Notes: generated by a model from the sequence alone, not told the origin. DNA of 35,612 nucleotides from Pseudomonadales bacterium (GCA_011525295.1 WTGV01000005.1:1-35612), one strand, 5' to 3'; counted from the first letter of the stretch, positions 15,451 through 24,402 are shown. Numbers and translations: made by a program.

Positions 15451-16263
15451 ATGCAAGCCTCCGACGAGTTGTCAGCGTTCATTCTTGCACTTGTGCAAGG
15501 AGTCTCCGAATTCTTACCAGTGTCAAGTTCCGGTCACTCAATCGTTCTACAAAATTGGTTCGGTTGGGAAGACCAGGGACTGGTGCTAGACGTGGCTACA
15601 CACTTTGGTACTCTGGGTGCTGTGCTGATCTATTTTCGTAGAAGACTAATAGAACTCAGTGCCGCAACTATTCAGTATGCGAGAACGCGAATACCCTCAG
15701 AGAATTCTCGATACGCTTATTACTTATTGCTGGCGACCTTACCAATCATACCGGTTGGATGGTTGATCAAAAGTGTGGCCGCAATTGAATTTCGTTCTGT
15801 CGTTCTGGTCGCGTCCACGACTTTGTTCTTTGGTTTGCTACTTTTGGCAGCTGATCGCTTCGGGCAGCGTACGAAACAAGACGCAAACTTGACAATATGG
15901 ACTGCAATATTGATCGGAATGGCACAGGTACTAGCACTGATCCCAGGTACTTCTCGCTCCGGTATCACCATTACATGTGCACTGTTCTTGGGGTTTGCTC
16001 GTACCGCTGCTGCCCGTTTTTCTTTTCTGCTAGCAATTCCTGCCATAGGCGCAGCATCGGTCTTAACACTAAGTGATCTCATCAGCGTACAGGAACCCGT
16101 CAACTGGGTCGCTCTCATGATCGCAAGTATCACCTCGTTTGTCGCTGCTTATCTGTGTATCGACTTTTTTCTCAAACTTGTCGAGAAGATTGGAATGGTT
16201 CCGTTTGTGGTCTATCGCGTTCTCCTAGGAGGAGGATTACTGCTGTGGATATGGTGGATGTAA
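15451..16263 (+). CDS. uppP: Undecaprenyl-diphosphatase
   Basis: 270 residues from the ATG at 15451. A longer in-frame TTG start at 15403 exists, but it abuts a hairpin and exceeds the usual length of about 270. It is an integral membrane enzyme that removes a phosphate from undecaprenyl diphosphate to recycle the lipid carrier for peptidoglycan and other envelope polymers. Both signature regions are present: QGVSEFLPVSSSGHSIVL near the N-terminus and PGTSRSGITITCALFLG in the middle, with several TM helices between and after. It fits the peptidoglycan gene group downstream. The LON-domain gene follows after 25 bases. Confidence 0.95.
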   Translation: MQASDELSAFILALVQGVSEFLPVSSSGHSIVLQNWFGWEDQGLVLDVATHFGTLGAVLIYFRRRLIELSAATIQYARTRIPSENSRYAYYLLLATLPIIPVGWLIKSVAAIEFRSVVLVASTTLFFGLLLLAADRFGQRTKQDANLTIWTAILIGMAQVLALIPGTSRSGITITCALFLGFARTAAARFSFLLAIPAIGAASVLTLSDLISVQEPVNWVALMIASITSFVAAYLCIDFFLKLVEKIGMVPFVVYRVLLGGGLLLWIWWM

Positions 16264-16288
16264 TGCGAATTTCCTTGACTTGGTGCTA

Positions 16289-16888
16289 ATGGTTGAGATC
16301 CCCCTGTTCCCACTAAAACTGGTTCTGTTTAACCGTAGCCTGTTTGAACTCACAATTTTTGAACCGAGATACTTGAAAATGGTAACGCAAGCGTTAGCCA
16401 GCGAAACAGGTTTTGGAGTCGTGTACTTGGCTAGTGGTTCGGATGTCTACAAGAAAGACGACGATCCTATCGAGTTGGCCAAAATCGGTACGTTGTCATC
16501 CATCAAACATACAGAAGTGATTGACGATTCTCGCATTCTTATAGTGGTCGAAGGCGGCGCAAAATTCCGTGTGCACTCGACATGGGTGGACGATGATCAC
16601 GTGAACATGGGTCTAGTCGACTTTCTTAGAGACGATGCGAAACTACCGTTGCGAACAAAAGATGGAGACTTGGCCCAATTGTTCGACCACTTGAACGAAT
16701 TTCGAAGTTCTGAAGGACAACCCAAAATAACCTTAGAAAAAGACAACGCATCGGCACTTAGCTTCCGCCTTGCAGAGATGCTTCCGATGGCGATGGAATT
16801 TCGACAAACACTGTTAGAACTCGACCACCCGTACCACCGACTGGATAGGATTCAACGCTGGGTGCAGACAGAAAGGGCGCGCGATTGA
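16289..16888 (+). CDS. LON substrate-binding-domain protein
   Basis: 199 residues from the ATG at 16289; an in-frame TTG nine bases earlier adds only three residues. It consists of the LON N-terminal (substrate-binding) domain without an ATPase or protease part: VEIPLFPLKLVLFNRSLFEL, then IFEPRYLKMVTQAL, GFGVVYLASG, IGTLSSIKHTEV and RILIVVEGGAKFRV. Stand-alone proteins of this COG2802-like type are common in proteobacteria and their role is not settled. It sits 25 bases after uppP and 85 bases before nadD. Confidence 0.87.
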   Translation: MVEIPLFPLKLVLFNRSLFELTIFEPRYLKMVTQALASETGFGVVYLASGSDVYKKDDDPIELAKIGTLSSIKHTEVIDDSRILIVVEGGAKFRVHSTWVDDDHVNMGLVDFLRDDAKLPLRTKDGDLAQLFDHLNEFRSSEGQPKITLEKDNASALSFRLAEMLPMAMEFRQTLLELDHPYHRLDRIQRWVQTERARD

Positions 16889-16973
16889 AGTTCATTGACT
16901 CCGGCGTTCGAGCAATTCGGTACTACGAGATATTGTTGTCTGTTATGCAACAGTTACTCGACCTAGAGCTGAA

Positions 16974-17588
16974 TTGATTCTCTTTGGAGGGACATTCGAT
17001 CCGGTTCATTGCGGGCATCTGCATGTAGCAAGGAGTGCAGGCGCTCAGCTCTCTTGTGCTGTCCACCTGCTAATCGCGCCTAGACCCCAGTTACGTCAAC
17101 CATGTGTCGCGAGCTACGAAGATCGATGGGCCATGTTACAACTCGCGTGTCAACCAGACCCCATGCTCATTCCATTTGATTTTGAACAAACCGTCCCGGG
17201 TCCGACGCACACGATTACGACGTTAGAACTTTTACGCCAGACGACTGGTGAAAACTTCGTATGGATACTGGGTAGCGATGTGCTGATGAAAGTTCATTTG
17301 TGGCATCGAACGGATGAATTGCCCGATTGGCTAAGCTTTTTTGTGTTTCAAAGACCGGGATTCAGGACGGTAGATCTGCCTCAGAACTTTCTTCAAACTC
17401 ATGATGCTCGCGAACTGTCACAGCGACCAGGATTGATCCACGTCTCACCAAATCCAATGTTAGCTCTCAGCGGTTCTCAGATCCGACATCTGCATAAACG
17501 AGGAAAAGAAATCAAATCCTTCGTTACCGCGCCGGTATATGACTATATAATTTCTAAACACCTCTATAGACCAAAGGATTCTTGCTGA
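16974..17588 (+). CDS. nadD: Nicotinate-nucleotide adenylyltransferase
   Basis: 204 residues. The enzyme joins ATP and nicotinate mononucleotide to make deamido-NAD in NAD synthesis. The start is TTG at 16974; the frame upstream contains no ATG, GTG or other TTG at a sensible place. The nucleotidyltransferase motif ILFGGTFDPVHCGHLHVA comes at once, with both His of the HxGH-like signature. The C-terminal ALSGSQIRHLHKRGKEIK is the ISSTxIR-type motif, followed by PVYDYIISKHLY. The 3' end overlaps the rsfS start by seven bases, the common nadD-rsfS order. Confidence 0.95.
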   Translation: MILFGGTFDPVHCGHLHVARSAGAQLSCAVHLLIAPRPQLRQPCVASYEDRWAMLQLACQPDPMLIPFDFEQTVPGPTHTITTLELLRQTTGENFVWILGSDVLMKVHLWHRTDELPDWLSFFVFQRPGFRTVDLPQNFLQTHDARELSQRPGLIHVSPNPMLALSGSQIRHLHKRGKEIKSFVTAPVYDYIISKHLYRPKDSC

Positions 17589-17929
17589 CCTACGACGAAT
17601 TAGCTGATTTTTTAGTATGTACGCTAACAGAACGTAAGGCACAGGAGATTGCTGTCTTGGATGTGCGTAAGCTCACTTATCTTACAGACCTTATGTTAGT
17701 TGCAACTGGGACTTCTCGGCGACATGTCGTAGCAGTTACGGAGTTTCTGGTTTCGGAAGCCAAACGCTACAAACTTTCGATCTTAGGCGTGGAAGGAAAA
17801 GAACGCGCGGACTGGGTCTTGGTCGATTTAGGAGACGCTTTGGTACACGTCATGCGAGCTAGTGTACGAGACTTTTATCAACTTGAAAGACTATGGACCC
17901 CGATGTCCTCAGAGGAACACGCTATGTGA
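17582..17929 (+). CDS. rsfS: Ribosomal silencing factor
   Basis: 115 residues. It binds uL14 on the large subunit and blocks subunit joining under poor nutrition. Start TTG at 17582, inside the nadD end; CTG at 17585 is the alternative. Motifs are AQEIAVLDVRKLTYLTDLML, ATGTSRRHV and DWVLVDLGDALVHVM, ending FYQLERLW as in the family. rlmH normally follows rsfS, but here no rlmH reading frame is present and a 331-base non-coding stretch leads to mrdA. Confidence 0.95.
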   Translation: MLTYDELADFLVCTLTERKAQEIAVLDVRKLTYLTDLMLVATGTSRRHVVAVTEFLVSEAKRYKLSILGVEGKERADWVLVDLGDALVHVMRASVRDFYQLERLWTPMSSEEHAM

Positions 17930-18260
17930 ACTCTCGGGTTCTTTTCTGTCGGTCAGCACATATTAGGAACGTTCTATGCTTCGTTTGTCGGTGACCAAAA
18001 TGAATAATGGATACTTCATAAGAACAATAGAACCAATGTTTCGTTCATACCCATTTGCTCGTGGTTGGTATACCAAACCAAACCGATATTTTGGATACAA
18101 CTAGAGTGAAGCAATCCTACCTAGACTTCTTACCCGACCGTAGCGTCTCACGCTATCGTTCTCCAACCCCAACAAGAGCTATTGAGTGCGTGCTTGTGTG
18201 CTCTCGCAGACTTCGCTACCCTAAGTCTGGGTCTTCTCTAAGTCTTTGGTATGGGGAATC
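17930..18260. other. Intergenic region rsfS-mrdA, rlmH absent
   Basis: 331 bases. rlmH, which usually lies here, is not found in any frame; the small open frame at 18055-18264 has no RlmH motifs. A perfect 12-base palindrome TTGGTATACCAA lies at 18065-18076 and could be an operator. GGGG four bases before ATG 18261 serves as the mrdA ribosome site. Otherwise I see nothing specific. Confidence 0.45.
18065..18076. promoter_or_regulatory. Perfect 12-base palindrome, possible operator
   Basis: TTGGTATACCAA is self-complementary over all 12 bases and is flanked by GG and ACC, extending the imperfect symmetry. It lies about 185 bases before the mrdA start in otherwise featureless DNA. Binding protein unknown. 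Confidence 0.25.
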
Positions 18261-20147
18261 ATGAGTACTAAGAGAGCTTACGATCCAGTACCGCTGACAC
18301 TGTCAAAGACAATCGTGTATCGAGCTAGTGCTTCTGCCGTCGTAGCCTCCTTTCTCATTTTGCTTCTAGTAGCTCGCTTATTTCAGCTGCAAATCGTGGA
18401 ACACGAGAGATACGCGACACAAGCCACCGACAACCGGTTGACGACTCAAACAATCCCGCCCCCACGAGGTTTGATTTACGACCGTAATAACAACATTCTT
18501 GCCTCCAATCGGATTGTACCGTCGTTAGCGGTAATCAAAGAAAACGTTGACGATATTGACAACTTGCTGACAAACATTCACGCCTTGGTTGACTTTAGTG
18601 CAGCTGAAGAGAGCAGTTTTCGAACGCGACTGGAAAATGCCAAAGGCGATGAGCGAGTGATCATAAAACGTGATTTAACTGATGAACAACTAGCTTTTGA
18701 AGCTGTTAATCGGCATCGCTTCGGAAACTTTCTTGTGATCACGGAAATTTTGCGCGAATATCCTCACAAAGCCCTTGCATCACATGTGGTGGGATCTGTC
18801 CGACAGATTACCGTTGAAGACCTTCAACAACTAGATCCTGTTCGATACCGGGGATCGAAATTTGTTGGTCGGCGCGGTATTGAACATTATTACGAAAATC
18901 TACTTCACGGTGAAATCGGTCTTCGACAGGTTGAAGTGAACGCATCTGGTCGAGTAATGTCGGAGATTTCGGTAGATCCGGCAACCCGAGGGCAGACACT
19001 CACTCTTCACTTGGACATCGAACTGCAACGTGTTGCAGATGAAGCATTAGGTGATCGGCGAGGTGCTGTGGTTGCAATTGACCCCAAAAGTGGCGGAGTC
19101 TTGGCATTGGTTAGCAAACCCTCGTACGATCCAAATGTGTTTGTCACTGGTCTAGCCGGGCGAGAATATGATCAGCTATCAGCACGTGCGGACGCACCGT
19201 TGTTTAACCGCGCGATACAAGGTAAATACCCCCCAGGATCAACCATCAAACCGGTCCTCGGGATGGCGGGATTGGCAGCAGGTGTCATCGACTGGGATCT
19301 CGAATTTGACGATCCGAGAGGTGAATTTCGACTTCCAGATTCGGAAAAGGTCTGGCGGGATTGGAACTGGAAAAAGAGCGGAGTCGGCGGTCAGGGTCAG
19401 GTAGACTTGTTCAGATCGATTTATCGATCTTCGAACATCTATTATTTCCATCTAGGCGCGGTTCTTGACATCGATACGTTTGCCGCGTTCTTGGGTCAGT
19501 GGGGCTATGGTCGCAACACTTCTCTGGACATTTTCGATGCGGATCCAGGAATACTTCCAAACAATACTTGGAAACAAGACAATACAGGGGATTCCTGGTA
19601 TCCGGGCGATAACATGAACTTTGTGATTGGGCAAGGATTCACACTTGTTACCCCGCTACAGCTTGCAACGATTGCGACAATTTTTGCAAACCGTGGTAAG
19701 TGGGTACGTCCGAGATTGCTGCTTTCGAGCGAGCAACCCGTAGAGCTAGGCCAAGACTACCCGCCAGTCCAAGGAGTAGCAGAGAATGAATGGGAACGCA
19801 TGATAGAAGCTCTCACTGCGGTAGTGCACAGAGGGCACAAGGGTTATCTTCAGAACGGTTTAGCGTGGGCTCACATTGGAATGGACATTCCCTACCAAAT
19901 GGCTGGTAAATCTGGAACAGCACAAGTAGTCGCAATCCCAGAAGGTGAAGAGTATGACGAAGAACTACTTCCAGAAGATCAACGAAAGCATGCGTTGTTT
20001 TTTGGGTTTGCACCCGTCCATGATCCTGTAATTGCAGTCGCTACAGTGATTGAAAACGGTGGGGGAGGCAGCGAGAATGCGGCACCCGTAGTCAGACGGG
20101 TGATAGACAGTTATTTGGCGGACATCGTAGCGAAAAACGATGAATGA
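18261..20147 (+). CDS. mrdA: Penicillin-binding protein 2 (peptidoglycan transpeptidase)
   Basis: 628 residues from the ATG at 18261, supported by GGGG just upstream; an in-frame TTG 15 bases earlier is less likely. It cross-links peptidoglycan for side-wall growth in the Rod complex with RodA. One TM helix (about 23-44) precedes the dimerisation domain (PPPRGLIYDRNNNILASN, RRGIEHYYENLLHG). The transpeptidase domain has YPPGSTIKP with catalytic Ser327, a SxN-like RSSNIYYF and GKSGTAQV. IENGGGGS near the end is family-typical. Length equals E. coli PBP2. It overlaps rodA by eight bases. Confidence 0.97.
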   Translation: MSTKRAYDPVPLTLSKTIVYRASASAVVASFLILLLVARLFQLQIVEHERYATQATDNRLTTQTIPPPRGLIYDRNNNILASNRIVPSLAVIKENVDDIDNLLTNIHALVDFSAAEESSFRTRLENAKGDERVIIKRDLTDEQLAFEAVNRHRFGNFLVITEILREYPHKALASHVVGSVRQITVEDLQQLDPVRYRGSKFVGRRGIEHYYENLLHGEIGLRQVEVNASGRVMSEISVDPATRGQTLTLHLDIELQRVADEALGDRRGAVVAIDPKSGGVLALVSKPSYDPNVFVTGLAGREYDQLSARADAPLFNRAIQGKYPPGSTIKPVLGMAGLAAGVIDWDLEFDDPRGEFRLPDSEKVWRDWNWKKSGVGGQGQVDLFRSIYRSSNIYYFHLGAVLDIDTFAAFLGQWGYGRNTSLDIFDADPGILPNNTWKQDNTGDSWYPGDNMNFVIGQGFTLVTPLQLATIATIFANRGKWVRPRLLLSSEQPVELGQDYPPVQGVAENEWERMIEALTAVVHRGHKGYLQNGLAWAHIGMDIPYQMAGKSGTAQVVAIPEGEEYDEELLPEDQRKHALFFGFAPVHDPVIAVATVIENGGGGSENAAPVVRRVIDSYLADIVAKNDE

Positions 20148-21282
20148 CGGGTTAGGTAGCCGCTCAACTCGAGCTCACCATCACTTTTTCTCTGGTAGCT
20201 ACGGTCAGACGTTTCAGTTCGACCTCGTACTAATTACGCTAACACTGTTGCTACTTGGGTTTGGACTCATCGTGCTTTACAGTGCTCTGGGTCAGAGCTG
20301 GAGCGGGATACTGAATCAGGGTATTCGGTTATGCCTTGGTTTGGGGTGCTTGATGTTAGCGAGTCAGCTACGCGTATCCACTTACTACCGCTGGGCACCA
20401 ACAGTGTACGCAGGCACTATCCTGTTGCTCTTTGCCGTCGAGTTGTTCGGTGTTTCTTCCAAGGGGTCACAACGTTGGTTAGACCTACCCGGACTACCGA
20501 GCTTTCAACCGTCCGAGTTTCTAAAAATCACTCTCCCACTGATTGTTGGATGGTACATTACAACTCGAAACTTTAAACTCAAATCTCTCGATTACTTAGC
20601 GCTAATCCTGATCGTCGGATTACCTACAGGTCTGGTCTTTCTGCAACCAGATTACGGAACTGCGCTGATTCTGTTGATTGGTGTAGCCGCTATGCTCTTC
20701 TTATGTGGCGTGCGTTTGCGATGGTTTGCTGGCGGTCTAGTGCTCGTGGCGATCTCTGCTCCGATTATTTGGAACTTTGTATTTCGCGAATATCATCGAA
20801 AGCGTATTATTACTCTCTTTAATCCGGAACGTGATCCTTTAAATGCAGGCTGGAACATCATTCAATCGAAAACCGCAGTCGGATCGGGAGGATTGACAGG
20901 AAAAGGGCTGTTTGAAGGCACTCAGAGTCATCTCGACTTTTTACCGGAAGGACATACAGACTTTATCATAGCCGTCATAGGCGAAGAGTTGGGCTTCGTT
21001 TGGTGCGTCGCTTTACTGTGTTGCTATTTGTTGATCTTCTCTCGCTTAATGTATCTGTCCACAACCGCAACCAATGGCTTTGGCTATGTTGTGGGTACCG
21101 GTATTACGGTTATCTTTTTCGGGTACGTATTCGTTAATGTCGCGATGGTTTTAGGATTATTACCGGTCGTGGGACTACCCTTGCCTCTCGTTAGTTATGG
21201 TGGAAGTTCCGCGATCACGACAATGGCTGCGTTTGGAGTCGCTCTAGCAGTGTGTACGCACAAACAAGATTTGGAAAAATAA
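20140..21282 (+). CDS. rodA: Rod-shape determining SEDS glycosyltransferase
   Basis: 380 residues, about ten TM helices. RodA polymerises glycan strands from lipid II and pairs with PBP2. SEDS landmarks are seen: KGSQRWLDLPGLPSFQPSEF, LQPDYGTALILL, GWNIIQSKTAVGSGGLTGKG, HLDFLPEGHTDFIIAVIGEE and GLPLPLVSYGGSS. The start overlaps mrdA by eight bases and the stop shares one base with the mltB ATG (TAATG), so the three are translationally linked. Confidence 0.97.
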   Translation: MNDGLGSRSTRAHHHFFSGSYGQTFQFDLVLITLTLLLLGFGLIVLYSALGQSWSGILNQGIRLCLGLGCLMLASQLRVSTYYRWAPTVYAGTILLLFAVELFGVSSKGSQRWLDLPGLPSFQPSEFLKITLPLIVGWYITTRNFKLKSLDYLALILIVGLPTGLVFLQPDYGTALILLIGVAAMLFLCGVRLRWFAGGLVLVAISAPIIWNFVFREYHRKRIITLFNPERDPLNAGWNIIQSKTAVGSGGLTGKGLFEGTQSHLDFLPEGHTDFIIAVIGEELGFVWCVALLCCYLLIFSRLMYLSTTATNGFGYVVGTGITVIFFGYVFVNVAMVLGLLPVVGLPLPLVSYGGSSAITTMAAFGVALAVCTHKQDLEK

Positions 21283-22334
21283 TGAAAAGGAAATTCGCCC
21301 TCGCAACTATGCTCTTGTTCACTTCTTGTATTCTACTACACGCGGACTACAGCGAACATGAAAAGGTAGCAGTATTAGTGGATGAACTGGTCTCTGAATA
21401 CGCGTTTGACAGTGCGACGCTAATGTCAGTCTTTAAGAAAATCAAGCACAAACCCAAAATCATTGAGATCATGGATCGTCCAGCAGAATCTAAGGATTGG
21501 TTTGAGTATCGAGAAATCTTCATGCAACGAAAGCGAGTGAATGACGGCGTGAAATTCATTCGTAAGCACAAAGACGATTTAGACAAAGCGTTCGAAAAAT
21601 ACCAAGTACCCGCTCATATCATCGCGGCGGTCATTGGAATCGAGACAAACTATGGTGGAAATATGGGCAGCTATCGTGTCATTGATGCCCTTGCGACATT
21701 GGGTTTCGACTATCCACGTCGCGCACCGTTTTTTCGTGAGGAACTGAAACAATTTCTAATTCTCGCTTGCGAAGAACGGATCAAGCCATTTGACACTGAC
21801 GACGCCTGTGACCGAAAACTAGATAACCTATCCAGCGGGAAGGGGCGATCTATCGAAGACCTATTGGGTTCGTACGCCGGCGCGATGGGATACGGCCAGT
21901 TCATCCCGTCCAGCTATCGGGCCTACGCAATCGACTTTGACGAAGACGGTATGCGTGACATCTGGTCCAACATCTCCGATGCCATTGGTAGTGTTGCAAA
22001 CTACTTTGCCGAACATGCATGGACTGAGGATGGATTATTAGTTGAGTTTGTTGAGACTGATACGTCCCTAGGTTCGCCAGCAGAATATGCAAATTTGCCG
22101 CTTGAGCCTCCCTCAAAAACAGTAGCGGAATGGCAAGCTTTAGGTATCAAAAGTTCGGCACCCAGCACTCAAAAGGCAGCGTTATTTGCGTATAAATTAG
22201 ACGATAAGGAACCCCCTACTTTGCAGTACATGCTTGGATTCGAAAATTTTTACTCGATCACAAGATACAACCACAGTCGCCTATACGCGAGAGTGGTCTT
22301 CGAGCTTGCCGACGCAATTCAAAAAAGAATTTAG
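21282..22334 (+). CDS. mltB: Membrane-bound lytic murein transglycosylase B
   Basis: 350 residues from the ATG that overlaps the rodA stop by one base. It cleaves peptidoglycan glycan strands to anhydro-muropeptides in the periplasm. Signal peptide (about 1-21). The LFTSC near residue 16 resembles a lipobox, but its -3 residue is Phe, so lipid attachment is uncertain. The catalytic Glu121 is in AAVIGIETNYGGNMG; further motifs are ALATLGFDYPRRAPFF, AGAMGYGQFIPSSYR and DFDEDGMRDIW, all MltB-type. rlpA, often next to mltB, is absent; dacA follows after 67 bases. Confidence 0.95.
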   Translation: MKRKFALATMLLFTSCILLHADYSEHEKVAVLVDELVSEYAFDSATLMSVFKKIKHKPKIIEIMDRPAESKDWFEYREIFMQRKRVNDGVKFIRKHKDDLDKAFEKYQVPAHIIAAVIGIETNYGGNMGSYRVIDALATLGFDYPRRAPFFREELKQFLILACEERIKPFDTDDACDRKLDNLSSGKGRSIEDLLGSYAGAMGYGQFIPSSYRAYAIDFDEDGMRDIWSNISDAIGSVANYFAEHAWTEDGLLVEFVETDTSLGSPAEYANLPLEPPSKTVAEWQALGIKSSAPSTQKAALFAYKLDDKEPPTLQYMLGFENFYSITRYNHSRLYARVVFELADAIQKRI

Positions 22335-22386
22335 GATTCGTAGACGTTCGCTATTCACTCTTTTGCTAACACATACCAATAGATTC

Positions 22387-22392
22387 AGGAGG
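22387..22392 (+). promoter_or_regulatory. Strong ribosome binding site of dacA
   Basis: AGGAGG, a perfect anti-Shine-Dalgarno match, lies nine bases before ATG 22402. It fixes the dacA start there rather than in the long open frame that begins inside mltB. Confidence 0.8.
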
Positions 22393-22401
22393 AATCTTTC
22401 A

Positions 22402-23613
22402 ATGACAAGGACTACGTTTTTCTGCTTAATAGTAACTGGATTGTTGGCTTCGACTGGTTGGAGCCAGTCATTCATCCCGGAACCTCCTACTCTGATAGCT
22501 AAGAGCTTTGTTTTGTTGGATGCGGAGTCGAAGACAGTGCTCGCCGAGGGTAACGCACATTTGAAGCTACCCCCTGCTAGCCTGACCAAAATCATGACAG
22601 ACTATGTCGCGGCTGCGGAAATCGAAGCAGAACGCCTGCGGATGGATGAACTTGTTGAAGTCAGTATCAACGCTTGGAAAACGGAGGGATCCGAGATGTT
22701 CATTCGAGAAGGCACCAAGGTGTCCGTCGAAGACTTGTTGCGCGGCATCATTATCCAATCGGGGAACGACGCAAGTGTTGCACTAGCCGAACACATCGCA
22801 GGAGACGAAGCAGAGTTTGCCAAGATTATGAACGCGTACGCAAAAGAGCTTGGATTGAATAACACTCACTACGAAAACGCTACAGGTTTACCACATCCAG
22901 AGCACCTATCTACAGCCTACGATAACGCGTTGCTGGCACAAGCTTTGATATCGCGATTTCCCTCCCACTACAAAATGTACTCGGAGCTCGAGTTTACTTA
23001 CAACGATATCACTCAACCTAACAGAAATCGACTCTTGAAGATAGACCCAACTGTTGATGGTGTGAAAACGGGTTTCACGAATGAGGCAGGGTTTTGCTTG
23101 GTAGCCTCGGCGGAACGGAACGGGCTTAGACTCATCACCGCCGTCATGGGCACCTCGAACGACCAAGAACGTATAAACGATACCAGAAAATTACTTAATT
23201 ACGGTTTTCGCTATTTTGAACGACGGCTCGTCGCTGGACAACAGAATAGGTTCGATCTTCTTTATGTGAAAAAGGGTGCTGGGAAAGGGCTAAAAGTGCA
23301 GATTAAGGAAGATCTATTTCGCCTTGTACCCGCCGGAGGGCAAGATGGTACGAAGTATCAAATATATTTACCTGAGCCACTCGAAGCCCCAATCAAAAAA
23401 GACGCAGTTGTAGGGTCGCTGATCGTTTCCATCGACGACAAAGAAGTCGCTCGCAGCGACGTCTACGCGATGCACGAAGTCAAGAAGATCAATTTCTTCA
23501 CGGAAATGTGGAATGGTGTTAAGTCTTGGTTCTCAACGGTTCCAAAAGAAGAAGAGGTTGAAGGACCACAAACCATCACCGTGTCGACTACGATTGAGAG
23601 TGAAGAAAACTAA
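22402..23613 (+). CDS. dacA: D-alanyl-D-alanine carboxypeptidase (PBP5/6 type)
   Basis: 403 residues from the ATG behind AGGAGG. A secreted low-molecular-weight penicillin-binding protein that trims the terminal D-Ala of peptidoglycan pentapeptides. Signal peptide about 1-22. Active-site motifs are ASLTK (Ser60, Lys63), QSGND (Ser120) and VKTGFTNEAG (Lys222). The beta-rich PBP5 C-terminal domain follows (about 270-370), then a helix NFFTEMWNGVKSWFSTV that suits the amphipathic membrane anchor. An extra 18-residue acidic/Thr tail (EEEVEGPQTITVSTTIES) extends past the anchor. The next gene is lipB; ybeD, usual between them, is missing. Confidence 0.96.
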   Translation: MTRTTFFCLIVTGLLASTGWSQSFIPEPPTLIAKSFVLLDAESKTVLAEGNAHLKLPPASLTKIMTDYVAAAEIEAERLRMDELVEVSINAWKTEGSEMFIREGTKVSVEDLLRGIIIQSGNDASVALAEHIAGDEAEFAKIMNAYAKELGLNNTHYENATGLPHPEHLSTAYDNALLAQALISRFPSHYKMYSELEFTYNDITQPNRNRLLKIDPTVDGVKTGFTNEAGFCLVASAERNGLRLITAVMGTSNDQERINDTRKLLNYGFRYFERRLVAGQQNRFDLLYVKKGAGKGLKVQIKEDLFRLVPAGGQDGTKYQIYLPEPLEAPIKKDAVVGSLIVSIDDKEVARSDVYAMHEVKKINFFTEMWNGVKSWFSTVPKEEEVEGPQTITVSTTIESEEN

Positions 23614-23628
23614 GCGGACCAACGTACT

Positions 23629-24279
23629 GTGGAGCTGTCCGTCCGGGACTTAAAGACTACCGACTACTTGTCTGTTTGGGATGCCATGAAGGTGTTCACG
23701 GATTCACGCGACAGTACGACCTGTGATGAATTGTGGATTACGGAACATCATGCCGTTTTCACGATGGGTCAAGCCGCAAAGAGCATGCACATACTCGACC
23801 CACAAAAAATTCCGGTAGTCTATACCGATCGCGGCGGGCAAGTGACTTATCATGGTCCGGGTCAAATCGTTGCCTATTTGTTGCGAGATTTACGACGAGT
23901 AAAAGAAACTGTCCACACGTTCGTCGCAAATTTGGAAACAGTTATGATTCATACCCTCGCCGAGTACGAGATCCCCGCGTCCCGCCTTGCGGGTAATCCC
24001 GGTGTCTACGTGGGAAATAAAAAAATTGGTGCCCTAGGTTTACGTATTAGGAACGGGCGATCATACCATGGTATCTGTTTAAACGTCAACATGGACCTTA
24101 GTCCTTACCAGCAAATAAATCCCTGTGGATTGGTCGGTATGGCGGTAACGCAAATTGCCGATTTCGTTAACAACACAAGCATGGAAGATGCTGTATCAAA
24201 GCTCATAAGCGCATATCAAACCGTGTTTGCTTACGAATCGATCAAGCTCCACACTCAGGACGTGAAGGATTTCGCTTAA
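23629..24279 (+). CDS. lipB: Octanoyl-ACP:protein N-octanoyltransferase
   Basis: 216 residues from GTG 23629, 15 bases after dacA. It moves octanoyl from ACP to lipoyl domains, the first step of lipoate synthesis. Motifs: YTDRGGQVTYHGPGQIVAYL, NPGVYVGNKKIGALGLRI with the conserved Lys, and INPCGLVGMAVTQ with catalytic Cys166. lipA, the usual next gene, is not here. Oddity: the last nine codons (HTQDVKDFA) and the stop lie in an 80-base sequence that is the reverse complement of a decayed moeB 3' end, so the LipB C-terminus was replaced or extended by rearranged DNA. The catalytic part is complete. Confidence 0.95.
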   Translation: MELSVRDLKTTDYLSVWDAMKVFTDSRDSTTCDELWITEHHAVFTMGQAAKSMHILDPQKIPVVYTDRGGQVTYHGPGQIVAYLLRDLRRVKETVHTFVANLETVMIHTLAEYEIPASRLAGNPGVYVGNKKIGALGLRIRNGRSYHGICLNVNMDLSPYQQINPCGLVGMAVTQIADFVNNTSMEDAVSKLISAYQTVFAYESIKLHTQDVKDFA

Positions 24280-24328
24280 GACTTAACTATCGCCATTTCC
24301 TCCACTTGGCGTCAAAATAGTGTTCCCA
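24242..24328 (-). pseudogene. Remnant of a moeB 3' end, overlapping the lipB end
   Basis: Read on the minus strand it gives WEHYFDAKWRKWR, a stop, then LSLKRNPSRPECGA. Compared with the end of the intact moeB at 26452 (WVHYFDAKRMEWR, LRLKRNPSCPECG) 20 of 27 positions agree. An in-frame TAG interrupts it and one zinc-binding Cys has become Arg. Upstream the match stops abruptly, so only about 29 codons of the old gene survive. Some differences are synonymous (TTC/TTT, AAA/AAG), suggesting that it diverged while still coding. Confidence 0.8.
24249..24328 (+). repeat. Direct repeat copy A (80 bases)
   Basis: Pairs without gaps to 26462-26541 with 67 of 80 bases identical, counted by eye. The longest exact run is 17 bases starting GAAGGATTTCGC. 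Similarity ends sharply on both sides. The two copies flank the segment that carries the paralogue gene and the barrel gene. Confidence 0.85.
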
Positions 24329-24402
24329 TCGTTCCTTGATTGGACGAAACTCTTGGGTTGAGCACGGGGTTCGCGCCCTAGTACACGGTATCGAGAACTC
24401 TA

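Noticed and set aside
18055..18264. 69-codon frame in the rsfS-mrdA gap, considered as a broken rlmH
   Set aside because: No RlmH motif in any frame and no good ribosome site; it runs into the mrdA start.
24280..24390. Minus-strand frame ending ILTPSGGNGDS as a separate small gene
   Set aside because: No start codon is available upstream before a stop and it overlaps the moeB relic in a different frame.
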